Shown: positions 7,408-14,982 of the stretch, one piece after another
Layout: every line of letters begins with the position of its first letter
Numbering within the stretch: position 1 is the stretch's first letter
Assembly (NCBI GenBank): GCA_900544205.1
Contig: UQUG01000039.1
Location: 1-17,004 of the forward strand
DNA length: 17,004 bases
Reading direction: 5' to 3'
From: an uncultured Collinsella sp.
GTDB taxonomy: Bacteria > Actinomycetota > Coriobacteriia > Coriobacteriales > Coriobacteriaceae
Notes under the pieces: model-generated
Told to the model about the DNA's origin: nothing
The model's database searches: none
What the model saw: the letters and a program-made list of their open reading frames with translations, nothing else
Translations under genes and position numbers: made by a program

Positions 7408-8931
7408 TTACCTTACGTTGTCGTTCATCGCGAAGGAGTTCTTCATGGCACAGCTCGTGGTGTAGAGCACCTTGCCCAACAGAGCATCGGTTTCCACGCG
7501 CACAAGCTCGGCAAAGGCCTCGTTAGCACGGGCGAGCTCGGCAGGCACCTCGGCCTCGGGCAGCGCGGCTACGACAGCGTCAACGTCGTGAATCTGCTTG
7601 TGGCCCATGCCGCCGACCTTCTCCTGATAGTCCTCGACCGCGCGACCGCACTCGTGGAAGCGAACATCGGCCAAGGCACCGATCAGGCGATTTGCCCAAT
7701 AGAAATTCTCGGACGTCACGCGAGCCTGCGTGTCGGCGTAGTACTCGGGCATGGTCTCGACATTGGCGTACAGCGGCACGAGCGCGTTAAACGAGTTAGA
7801 GCCAAACGCCATCCACTGCACGGCGCGATACGCCGGCTGCGCATAGGGGCGCAGCTGCAGCACGGCAAGCTGGCTGTTGCGGTTGATGCCGATGGGACGA
7901 TAGGCGCCGCGCGTGGCGGGCGTGCCCTTGCTGCCGTAGCAGTCGTACTCCGTACCCTGGTAGTGGCTCGAAAGCACGTACTTGATATCCTCGATGGTCA
8001 CCTTGCGCTCGGGCACGCGGCTCCAGGGGATATCGTCGCTCTCGGGCGTGTAGTCTGCGTCGGGGCCGTCCCACACATCGCTGGGGTTGAGGCAGCGCTG
8101 CATGTACCAGGCGCGCGGCGTGTTGTAAACGTGGTCGCTGTCACTGTGCGAGCCAAAGGCCTCGCGCGGGTTAAAGACCGCGGCGGGACCGTCGCCCTTA
8201 ACACCCAGCGTCAGGTCCAGATGCCACTCGGCCATCCAGGAGCGCAGGTCGGCGGAGCACATGTGGTCGGCCTGGGCGCCCTCGGCATCGTCCAGGTCAA
8301 AGCTATCGATACCCAGCTGGTTGGGCATGGTCACATAGGCGTCGTCGGGCACGCGCTTGGCGATCCAGTGGTGGCCGCCGATGGTCTCGAGCCACCAGAT
8401 CTCGTCAACGTCACTAAAGGCGATGCCGTTGTTCTCGTAAGTGCCGTAGCGCTCGAGCAGGTCGCCCAGGACACGCACGCCGTCGCGGGCGGACTTAGCA
8501 TACGGCAGCACCAGGGTCACCATGTCCTCCTCGCCCAGGCCACCGGGCTGCGCCGGAACATAGCCGTCCTCGCCCTCGTTACCCTTGGCGGGCACGTAGT
8601 CCACGAGCGGATCGGCGCCGCGGACGCGCTCGTTGGTGGTAAGCGTCTCGGTTGCGGACATGCCAACATTGAGCTCATTGAAGCCGGCCTCGGCCCAAAT
8701 GCCATGACCCGGGACAACGTCGGGGACGCTTGTGTAACGCATGGGATTGTCGGGCAGCTCAACGGTCAGGTGGCTCAAGACGCTCGTGTAGACACGCGGA
8801 TGCTCGTCGGAGTGCACAACACGCATGCGCTTGGGCTCAAACACCCCGTTGGACGAGTCCTCGTTGCGGGCAACCAGCGTCGACCCGTCGTAGCTCGCGT
8901 TCTTACCAACCAAAATCGTTGTGCACGGCAT
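7408..8931 (-). CDS. C69 family dipeptidase (PepD-like Ntn hydrolase)
   Basis: 507 residues. The N-terminus MPCTTILVGKNASYDGST followed by VARNEDSSNG and EPKRMRVV is the signature of peptidase family C69, whose nucleophile is an N-terminal Cys, here Cys3 exposed after removal of Met-Pro. No signal peptide is seen, so it should act in the cytoplasm on dipeptides from imported peptides. Start choice: AGGAGG directly touches ATG 8937 but stands 6 bases from ATG 8931, so 8931 is the real start and puts the Cys at position 3. The gene follows folD by about 100 bases with no clear terminator between, so some read-through is possible, but its own strong ribosome binding site argues for separate control. 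The substrate range cannot be told from sequence. Confidence 0.92.
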   Translation of the reverse strand: MPCTTILVGKNASYDGSTLVARNEDSSNGVFEPKRMRVVHSDEHPRVYTSVLSHLTVELPDNPMRYTSVPDVVPGHGIWAEAGFNELNVGMSATETLTTNERVRGADPLVDYVPAKGNEGEDGYVPAQPGGLGEEDMVTLVLPYAKSARDGVRVLGDLLERYGTYENNGIAFSDVDEIWWLETIGGHHWIAKRVPDDAYVTMPNQLGIDSFDLDDAEGAQADHMCSADLRSWMAEWHLDLTLGVKGDGPAAVFNPREAFGSHSDSDHVYNTPRAWYMQRCLNPSDVWDGPDADYTPESDDIPWSRVPERKVTIEDIKYVLSSHYQGTEYDCYGSKGTPATRGAYRPIGINRNSQLAVLQLRPYAQPAYRAVQWMAFGSNSFNALVPLYANVETMPEYYADTQARVTSENFYWANRLIGALADVRFHECGRAVEDYQEKVGGMGHKQIHDVDAVVAALPEAEVPAELARANEAFAELVRVETDALLGKVLYTTSCAMKNSFAMNDNVR

Positions 8932-9033
8932 GCGCATCCTCCTTGAGCGAAGAAATCAAACGGCAACAGTGTATCGCTTCGGCGCAAATAGGGCGAAACA
9001 GCCGCCCCGGCAACCCCTGTGGGCAAAAAATGC

Positions 9034-9888
9034 CTATTTCGATGCGCGCTCCGCCGCCTCGATCACGTGCTTGGCGAGAATCGCGGTGGTCACAGCCCCC
9101 ACGCCGCCCGGCACCGGAGTAATTGCGCCAACGATCGGTTCCGCAGCATCAAAATCGACATCACCGACCAGCTTGCCAGCGGCCTCGTCCCAGTTAATGC
9201 CCACATCGATGATCGTCTGGCCCTCGCGAACCGCATCCGCGCCAATCGTGCGTGCGCGTCCAGCGGCCGCAACCACAATATCAGCCGCACGGCACTCGGC
9301 AGCCAAGTCGCGCGTATGCGTATGGCACGTCGTCACCGTGGCATTGCGAGCCGTAAGCATGGCGGCAACGGGACAGCCAATCACGAGCGACCGACCGACG
9401 ACCGCGACCTTGGCCCCATCCAGCTCAACGCTGTAATGGTCCAGCAACGCCAACACGGCTTCTGCCGTGCAAGGAGCAAAGCCCTCGCCTCGCCCCGAAA
9501 GCGTGGTGAGCAGCGAGGCCGGCGTCATGGAGTCAACGTCCTTGGCGGGATCGAGCGTTGCGGCGACGGCGTTCTCGTCAAGGCCGGCGGGCAGCGGGCG
9601 AAACATCAGACAGCCATGAACAGCCGAGTCGGCATTGATGTCCTCGATGGCCGTCAACAGCTCGTCTTGCGAAACACCGGCAGGAAGCAACACGCGACGC
9701 GCCTCGATGCCAACCTTTTCGCAGCGTTTAAGGGCGCCGCGCTCGTAGGATAGGTCGTCCTCGCGTTCACCCACACGCACGATAGCAAGCGTCGGAACAA
9801 CACCGCGTTCGCGCAGCGCAGCGCAGCGGGCAGCGAGCTCCTCAGTCAAAGCGCGGGCGACGGGAGCACCCTTCAGTAGCTCAGCCAT
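9034..9888 (-). CDS. folD: FolD-family methylene-THF dehydrogenase, probably lacking cyclohydrolase activity
   Basis: 284 residues from ATG 9888, chosen for AAGAGGGG 6 bases upstream. Family landmarks are present: the KDVD motif (116-119), the nucleotide-binding VVGRSLVIGCP (163-173), IIDVGIN, and ITPVPGGVG (256-264). FolD normally oxidises 5,10-methylene-THF and then hydrolyses 5,10-methenyl-THF. The general-acid/base Lys of the YVxxKxK motif is Ala here (residue 52 in YERGALK), and the Gln of the VQLPLP motif is Phe (residue 96 in MFRPLP). KDVDG is KDVDS and GPMT is GAVT. Lys and Gln are the residues tied to the cyclohydrolase step, so the protein may be a dehydrogenase only. The upstream cyclohydrolase-family gene ends 2 bases before this start. 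The family call is firm; the functional consequence is inference. Confidence 0.9.
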   Translation of the reverse strand: MAELLKGAPVARALTEELAARCAALRERGVVPTLAIVRVGEREDDLSYERGALKRCEKVGIEARRVLLPAGVSQDELLTAIEDINADSAVHGCLMFRPLPAGLDENAVAATLDPAKDVDSMTPASLLTTLSGRGEGFAPCTAEAVLALLDHYSVELDGAKVAVVGRSLVIGCPVAAMLTARNATVTTCHTHTRDLAAECRAADIVVAAAGRARTIGADAVREGQTIIDVGINWDEAAGKLVGDVDFDAAEPIVGAITPVPGGVGAVTTAILAKHVIEAAERASK

Positions 9889-9890
9889 GG

Positions 9891-10523
9891 CTATCCCCTC
9901 TTTCTTGCAGCGTCGGAGGCGCGGCGCGCCAGCGCATCGGCGCGCGGCAACCATGTGTCGAGCAACTCATCACACGCCGTCTCGAGCTCCTCGGCGCGTG
10001 CACGATCCTTCATAGACGTGGTGTTCGCAAAGAGCGTCAAGCTCGCGCCCTGCATGGCGGCGCGGCAGAATACGGCGCCGCACGCCACATCGGACAGCAG
10101 CTGACGCGAACCCTTGTCGGCCATGTCCTCGAGTAGCGCCAGCGCACGCCCGCAGGCATCCATAATGCGATACGGCGGCATAGCGGCCACATGCAGCGCA
10201 TCCTGAATCGCCGCAGGTCGAGCCGGATCATCACGAGGAATACCGTATGCCGCAGATACCTGGCCGTATGCACGAACATCCTCGGCAACCAGGCCCACAA
10301 GCTCCTGCGCCAACTCGTCTGCCCGGGCAAACGCGCGCGTCAGATCGTCTGCGCGATCGGCAAGCGCAGGGTTTGTCGCACCGTAGCGGGCAACCATTCC
10401 GCACAGCGAGGCGCCCAGCGCGCCCACAAAGGCGCTCGCGCTGCCACCGCCGGGAACCGGCTCGCGCGCGGCCAGCGCCTCGGCAAACCCGCGGCAGGTC
10501 TTGTCCATCATCTCTTGGCTCAT
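9891..10523 (-). CDS. fchA: Cyclodeaminase/cyclohydrolase family protein, candidate methenyl-THF cyclohydrolase
   Basis: 210 residues from ATG 10523, preferred because AAGGTG is 7 bases upstream and too close to ATG 10529. The Pro-rich, Gly-rich PVPGGGSASAFVGALGASL (about 22-40) is the hallmark of the formiminotransferase-cyclodeaminase C-terminal family, and the rest is mostly helical as expected. Stand-alone members include FchA, which interconverts 5,10-methenyl-THF and 10-formyl-THF, and formimino-THF cyclodeaminases of histidine breakdown. No formiminotransferase or histidine-degradation gene is nearby, and folD begins 2 bases after the stop, with its ribosome binding site inside this gene. 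Context therefore favours FchA. The leader carries a CGGTCGG/CCGACCG hairpin of unknown role (about 10552-10575). Confidence 0.85.
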   Translation of the reverse strand: MSQEMMDKTCRGFAEALAAREPVPGGGSASAFVGALGASLCGMVARYGATNPALADRADDLTRAFARADELAQELVGLVAEDVRAYGQVSAAYGIPRDDPARPAAIQDALHVAAMPPYRIMDACGRALALLEDMADKGSRQLLSDVACGAVFCRAAMQGASLTLFANTTSMKDRARAEELETACDELLDTWLPRADALARRASDAARKRG

Positions 10524-10600
10524 ACGCATGCACCTTCAAGTCGTATGCATCGGTCGGGTGGCAACCGCCGACCGACCGCATCGATCACATAATGGTGCTA

Positions 10601-10629
10601 AGTCTAGCCCATAAGTACTCAAGCGTCAG
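10601..10629 (-). promoter_or_regulatory. Possible promoter of the fchA-folD operon
   Basis: On the - strand CTGACG and TAGACT (each 4 of 6 to consensus) are 17 bases apart, about 78 bases before the fchA start. Confidence 0.35.
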
Positions 10630-10684
10630 CGCACCTGGCCATCGCGGATTTCTATGACGAACGATAGGCGTCGGCACCGCAAAC

Positions 10685-10911
10685 ATGGAACACATGGCCC
10701 ACCTTTCGAGACTTCCGGACGTCACAAACTGGGACATATCTATAAACAAGGAACCTGTTGGGGCAACGCCCGCGTACACGCGCCCCTTTAAAACAACGGA
10801 CACCTCACCCCGGGGAGAGCCGACAGCATCGGCCCTCCCCTCTTTTGCGACCGCACATATTGCCACTTGTCGGCGCAATTCCAGCCCCCAGAATGGGACA
10901 CATGGCCCACC
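10685..10911 (+). repeat. 19-base direct repeat pair flanking a 189-base spacer
   Basis: ATGGAACACATGGCCCACC at 10685-10703 and ATGGGACACATGGCCCACC at 10893-10911 differ at one base. A partial third copy (TGGGACATAT) starts at 10730. No transposase or coding region is associated. It could be an intergenic repeat family or a relic of a small mobile element. Confidence 0.6.
10812..10846 (+). terminator. Orphan Rho-independent terminator
   Basis: GGGGAGAGCCGA and TCGGCCCTCCCC pair (12 positions, one mismatch) around a 5-base loop and are followed by TCTTTT on the + strand. No + strand gene lies upstream, so it must end an unannotated transcript or act as an attenuator for the lipoprotein gene at 10984. 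Confidence 0.75.
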
Positions 10912-10983
10912 CTAGCGAGCCGTCCACGCGTACAGTAAAGACAGGCAATCCGTGGGCGGTTACAGATCGAGGAGGACACGACC

Positions 10984-11577
10984 ATGAAAAAGAAGGCCTT
11001 TGCGATTCTCACCCTCTGCATAAGCCTCTTTGCCGCAGTTGCCCTGGTGGGTTGCGGCGGAAGCGGCGGCGCTACCGGCAGTGGCGGTGGCGGCGGCGCA
11101 GAAAAGCCAGCCGTGGATATGAGGACCGACTTCATTTGGTTTAAGGTCGAGGTCCCCGAGGGCGTCGAGATCACCGACGTCGCAGGCGACACCGCCGACA
11201 GGGCCCAGTTTAAGTTCACCGAGAGCGAGCACGCCAGCGACCGCTTCATCCCCGTCTTCGACTCTGACAAGAACGCCGACGAGCTGTTCGACTACGAGGC
11301 AAAGTGGAAGGCCAACTCCGGATGGACCGAGAGCGATCCCGTTAAGTACAACGGCAAGACCTGGCGCAGTGCCTACTTTACGCACTCGGGCGGCGTGACG
11401 ACCGAGTACTTCACCGACGTTGACGGTGGCAGTGTGTATGTGCGCATCGACAACGTCGAGGAACACAAGGACGCCGTCGAGACCGTGATGAAGTCTCTGG
11501 AGTTTGCCGACGACATCGCCGAGGCCAAGACCGAGGCCATGGACGTCAAGCTCGACGATATCGAGATCAAGCGTTAA
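10984..11577 (+). CDS. Small secreted lipoprotein of unknown function
   Basis: 197 residues. A basic start (MKKK), hydrophobic helix and lipobox ALVGC place the lipidated Cys at residue 24. A Gly/Ser-rich tether (25-38) follows, then a single mixed domain (about 45-197) with strand-rich patterns such as FIWFKVEVPEGVEI and GGSVYVRIDNVEE. The mature protein should sit on the outer face of the membrane. The ribosome binding site AGGAGG is 8 bases before the ATG. It has its own terminator, so it is monocistronic. I do not recognise the domain, and no neighbouring transporter gene suggests a substrate-binding role. Confidence 0.9.
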   Translation: MKKKAFAILTLCISLFAAVALVGCGGSGGATGSGGGGGAEKPAVDMRTDFIWFKVEVPEGVEITDVAGDTADRAQFKFTESEHASDRFIPVFDSDKNADELFDYEAKWKANSGWTESDPVKYNGKTWRSAYFTHSGGVTTEYFTDVDGGSVYVRIDNVEEHKDAVETVMKSLEFADDIAEAKTEAMDVKLDDIEIKR

Positions 11578-11882
11578 GCGACTGGCGAGTGCAGCGGGAA
11601 ACACAGGCGCAGTGCAAACAAGCGACGGTACCCCAGAGCTTCGTACCCAGGGAGGGCCGGTAAACCGACCCTCCCTTTCTTATGCCGGTAGCCAACGAAC
11701 GCGAGGATGCCGGACGCCGGAACCGCTCCAAATGTAGCAACAGTACGAAAACGACAAGCACCCCAACACGTCCGCCCGCCGATTTATTGCGCCGCGCAGA
11801 CAATTAAACCAGCATCTTTAAACATCTGAGCAGTATAGTGACCAAAACTATCGCATAACCGCACTCTACGAATGGAGAAGTT
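11578..11882 (+). other. Intergenic region upstream of the PI-PLC-like gene
   Basis: Beyond the lipoprotein terminator and a small GGTAC/GTACC hairpin before it (near 11630-11647), the sequence turns AT-richer toward the next gene. TATAGT at 11834-11839 could be a -10 box, but no convincing -35 is seen. GGAG lies 5-6 bases before ATG 11883. Confidence 0.4.
11650..11682 (+). terminator. Rho-independent terminator of the lipoprotein gene
   Basis: GGGAGGGCCGG pairs with CCGACCCTCCC (one mismatch) around TAAA, followed by TTTCTTAT. It lies about 73 bases past the lipoprotein stop. Confidence 0.88.
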
Positions 11883-14375
11883 ATGACCGAACACCGCGCC
11901 ATCAGCCGCCGAGCATTTACGTTGGGCCTAGGGCTTGCGGCGTTGTCACCACTTGCAAGCCTGCCCGAAACCGCAGCGCCGGGCATTCCCCTGCGAGCGG
12001 CATTTGCAGACAACACACCCGCACCGTCGGACAGCCTCGACAATTTCGTCATTCGCCTTCGCCCCGCGGGCTATTTTCGTACCGCAAGCGTTAACGAAGA
12101 CGGCAACGTCATCGGCAACGTCTGCCATCTGTTTAATGACGGCACGTCCAGCAAGCTCATCCTTGAGAACGTAACGACCAAGAATGACGATACAAACTGG
12201 TATGCTATCCGCACCTTGCTCAATTTCGAAGAGCATAAAAAGACGGGCTACAGCATTTGGTCGGTCGATGGCGACTCGGACAAAGACGGAAAGGTCATCC
12301 ACGTATGGAGTGGCGAGCATGACGGCAAGGCCAGTCGCTCTTTTGCGTTCGAGCGTCAATCAAACGGTACCTATATCATCCGAGACCGCACGGTCGAGAA
12401 AGAAACCGAGAAAAAAGACATTAAGTACCTGGCCATAGAAAAGGACGGCAAAGACCAGGACAACAATAAGATCTGCCATAAGAGTAAGAGCATTCCGTGG
12501 GAGCTCGAGCTTGTCGGCTACAGCATGGACAAGACCAATGCCACAGTTAGCAGCATCGACTGGACCACGTATAGCAGCTACGTCGACGGACCATGTTGGA
12601 TGAGCCACGTCGATGGCAGCAAGTACCTCGACGAACTGAGCATCCCGGGAACTCACGATTCGGGCACCTGCAGCGTCGACAACGACACCGAGCCCCAAAC
12701 CTCGCTTGCAAAGTGCCAGCAGGATTACATCCCCACGCAGTTGCTCGAAGGCATTCGCTATTTTGATATCCGACTTGGAAAGAACGACAAGAACGGCGAC
12801 CCCGGCATCGACCATGGAATATGCTACCTGCACAAAAAAGACGGGGACTTTATGCAACTCTCCGATGTCATCGGTTACTTCAAAACATTTTTGAACGAAC
12901 ACCCGTCAGAAGCGCTCATCATGCTGGTGTCACGAGGCAACGACGAGGCTACCGACGAAAGCGTTACGACGGCTTTCGCCAATGTTATGGGCAATAACTC
13001 CGATCTGTTCTATACGTCGAGCCATGTCCCCACACTGAACGAGGTGCGCGGAAAGATCGTCCTGCTGCGTCGATTTAAACTCGCCGGCGACAGCGTAGAC
13101 GGCCACACGTGGGGCCTCGACCTCACTGAATGGGACGACAAAATCAAGGCGCATTCCGGAAAGTCCATGTGCCTCGTCCAAGACGCGCGAGGCTTTGAGG
13201 CTGCGGGCAATGCGGGTGCCAAAGAGCCCTATTGCACCAAGGTATATGCCCAAGACCATTACGACTGCACGGGATCCAGTAAGATCGACTGGGTCGATAT
13301 GGCCCTGAAGGCAGCGTCCGAGTTCGAGCGCAGCACCGTAGATATCACTGCCGCGGACGGGACAACGGTGCAGGCAACGGAGCGCTGCTGGTTTATCAAC
13401 TACACGAGCTGCACGCAAAACAACCCTTTTACCGCAGCGCGAGTGGTCAACGAGCACCTGTACAAGAGCTCGTATATAAACAATACCGGAGTTGAGAGCA
13501 CAAAGGCGGACTGCCGCAAGCACATTGGCATCATCGCATCCGACTTTGTTGATGCGGCACTGGCCCGGAGCATCTACCAGCGCAATTACAACGATGCGCA
13601 GCACAAGCAAACCGTTTCGTGCTATCTCCCGACCCGCATGCGCATGACGTACGGCGACTCGCTGAGCGATGCCTCGCTCCAAGATGGCAAGACCGTTGGC
13701 GAGGGCCATTTCCGCCTTGTCGACAGCAGCAACGTACTCAACGTAGCAGCCTCGGGACATGCGTTTGCCATCGAATATGTGGATGTCGACGCCCTGGGCA
13801 ACGAGACTGTTACGGGGCTGCAGGGCCCTGTGCCCATCGATATCGATCCACGTGCGCTGACGCCTCATTTTGAGGGACTCGAAGGCCTTAAGGCCGGCGA
13901 AGACGTGCGCGCCAAGATTGCGGCATCACTCGAGGGCAAGCTCGAAACCGATGCCTGCACGGCCCAGCTCGAGTTTGTGCACGACGCGGACGGCGCTCCG
14001 GGCACGGCAATGGCCGAGGGCGAAACATTTGCCGCAGGAACGTACTGGGTGCGCGTGAACGGTCTCTTGGGCGACGCGGCGCAGAACTACACGCTCGCCA
14101 GCGACGGATCCGCAAGCTTTACCGTAGCGGCCTCGGGCAGTGCGGGCGGCACCGGCAACGGTACCGGCGGCGGCAACGGCAACGATGCCGCCACGGACAG
14201 CGCCGACAAGAACGGCAAGGGCAACAAGAGCAAGGGCTCGGGCGAGAAGCTCGCCGGCACGGGCGACGGCTCTGGCATCGCCGCCGGGCTCGCCGCTGCC
14301 GCCGTGGCGACGACGGTCGCCGGCGCAGCAATGCTTGCCAGTGACCGCGAAAACAACGAAGGCGCTAGCGAATAG
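11883..14375 (+). CDS. Tat-exported PI-PLC X-domain protein with ricin-like domain and LAxTG-type wall anchor
   Basis: 830 residues. The N-terminus carries SRRAFTLG, a textbook twin-arginine motif, and a hydrophobic helix ending AAFA near residue 42. Residues about 55-213 look like a ricin-type beta-trefoil (KVIHVW, TYIIRD, KYLAI and a closing W-ELEL). Residues about 235-565 form a PI-PLC X domain: SIPGTHDSGT with catalytic His258, RYFDIRLG with Asp295 and Arg297, DHGICYL with His311, and IIASDF late in the fold. An all-beta region (about 600-750) follows, then a Gly/Asn/Lys linker and LAGTG, a hydrophobic helix and a short charged tail. LAxTG is the motif of class E sortases. Such enzymes cleave glycerophospho-inositol head groups; whether the target is host lipid, GPI or a bacterial lipid cannot be told. 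The gene is monocistronic. Confidence 0.88.
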   Translation: MTEHRAISRRAFTLGLGLAALSPLASLPETAAPGIPLRAAFADNTPAPSDSLDNFVIRLRPAGYFRTASVNEDGNVIGNVCHLFNDGTSSKLILENVTTKNDDTNWYAIRTLLNFEEHKKTGYSIWSVDGDSDKDGKVIHVWSGEHDGKASRSFAFERQSNGTYIIRDRTVEKETEKKDIKYLAIEKDGKDQDNNKICHKSKSIPWELELVGYSMDKTNATVSSIDWTTYSSYVDGPCWMSHVDGSKYLDELSIPGTHDSGTCSVDNDTEPQTSLAKCQQDYIPTQLLEGIRYFDIRLGKNDKNGDPGIDHGICYLHKKDGDFMQLSDVIGYFKTFLNEHPSEALIMLVSRGNDEATDESVTTAFANVMGNNSDLFYTSSHVPTLNEVRGKIVLLRRFKLAGDSVDGHTWGLDLTEWDDKIKAHSGKSMCLVQDARGFEAAGNAGAKEPYCTKVYAQDHYDCTGSSKIDWVDMALKAASEFERSTVDITAADGTTVQATERCWFINYTSCTQNNPFTAARVVNEHLYKSSYINNTGVESTKADCRKHIGIIASDFVDAALARSIYQRNYNDAQHKQTVSCYLPTRMRMTYGDSLSDASLQDGKTVGEGHFRLVDSSNVLNVAASGHAFAIEYVDVDALGNETVTGLQGPVPIDIDPRALTPHFEGLEGLKAGEDVRAKIAASLEGKLETDACTAQLEFVHDADGAPGTAMAEGETFAAGTYWVRVNGLLGDAAQNYTLASDGSASFTVAASGSAGGTGNGTGGGNGNDAATDSADKNGKGNKSKGSGEKLAGTGDGSGIAAGLAAAAVATTVAGAAMLASDRENNEGASE

Positions 14376-14407
14376 GCAAGCCGGTTTTCAGACGCATCGG
14401 CTCAATC

Positions 14408-14442
14408 AGGGGCGCGGAATACCGTTCTGTGCCCCTATTTTT
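14408..14442 (+). terminator. Terminator of the PI-PLC-like gene
   Basis: AGGGGC pairs with GCCCCT across a 17-base loop, followed by ATTTTT. It lies about 33 bases after the stop codon. Confidence 0.75.
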
Positions 14443-14544
14443 GACATGAAGGGGCAGCGCATAAAGGACGCCTCGCAGGTTGAACGACCAGCCACCATGC
14501 CGCCAGATGCGCGGGCGTAAGTCTGGCCCGAACGCCGACGTCGG

Positions 14545-14814
14545 CTACATCACCATGTTCAGCGCGTTCACAAATTCCTGGGCCTGGGAGCGGTTGCTCA
14601 GGCTAAAGACACAGGCAGTCAACAACCTGTTGCGCAGAAAAACATTGCGGCCCTTGATCCTGTTAACGCCCGTGATGTCCTTAAGGTAGACAATCTCGAT
14701 ATGCTTGCCGCCGAAAGTGCCCTTCTTGAGCACCTCGATGCGGTTGGGGTAAATCCTGACGTCTTTAAACCCGCCCGAACCTTTGTCCTGGAACAGCAAA
14801 GTGTTGTTATCCAT
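14545..14814 (-). CDS. Small PH-domain-like protein (bacterial PH family)
   Basis: 89 residues from ATG 14814, chosen because GGGAG lies 8 bases upstream; an in-frame start at 14859 has no such site. The pattern of short strands (NTLLFQDKG, DVRIYPNRIEVLKK, HIEIVYLKDITGVN, NVFLRN, ACVFSLSN) closing with a helix (SQAQEFVNALNMVM) is that of a bacterial PH-like barrel with its capping helix. There is no signal peptide or membrane segment, so it should be cytoplasmic, perhaps a binding module. It stands alone between two + strand genes and its role is unknown. Confidence 0.75.
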   Translation of the reverse strand: MDNNTLLFQDKGSGGFKDVRIYPNRIEVLKKGTFGGKHIEIVYLKDITGVNRIKGRNVFLRNRLLTACVFSLSNRSQAQEFVNALNMVM

Positions 14815-14927
14815 GCGTGTCACTCCCGCGGGGTTCGCTAAAACTGCCTCTATGGCCACATTTTAGTCACCGCAAGGCTCCCATGCGAAGGTGCCAGACA
14901 GCACAGCAATTCGTGTCCGCGCGAGGC

Positions 14928-14955
14928 TTTAAGCTAAATGCGATAAAGATACATT
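14928..14955 (+). promoter_or_regulatory. Weak promoter candidate for the DUF1016 gene
   Basis: TTTAAG and TACATT are 16 bases apart, ending about 27 bases before ATG 14983. The match to consensus is modest. Confidence 0.25.
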
Positions 14956-14982
14956 CCACAAGAGGAAAGTGGGGCGACAGTG

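Larger units (their letters stand above)
10524..10983. other. Intergenic region between divergent fchA and lipoprotein genes
   Basis: About 460 bases without a credible gene. It holds the fchA leader and promoter on the - strand, the direct repeat pair, a + strand terminator without an obvious gene, and the lipoprotein's ribosome binding site AGGAGG (8 bases before ATG 10984). TACAGT at 10931-10936 could be a -10 box for the lipoprotein, but no good -35 was found. Confidence 0.6.

Noticed and set aside
8932..9033. Possible terminator after folD (GGCATTTTTTGCC)
   Set aside because: The stem is only 3-4 bp with the T run in the loop, and no T tract follows it.
10585..10915. Small open frames on both strands of the intergenic region (97 codons on -, 76 on +)
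   Set aside because: Both run through the terminator and repeats, lack ribosome binding sites, and show no protein-like composition.
14500..14544. Inverted repeats after the PH-like gene (CCGACGTCGG; CCAGA with TCTGG)
   Set aside because: No T tract follows on the - strand, so they do not make a convincing terminator.
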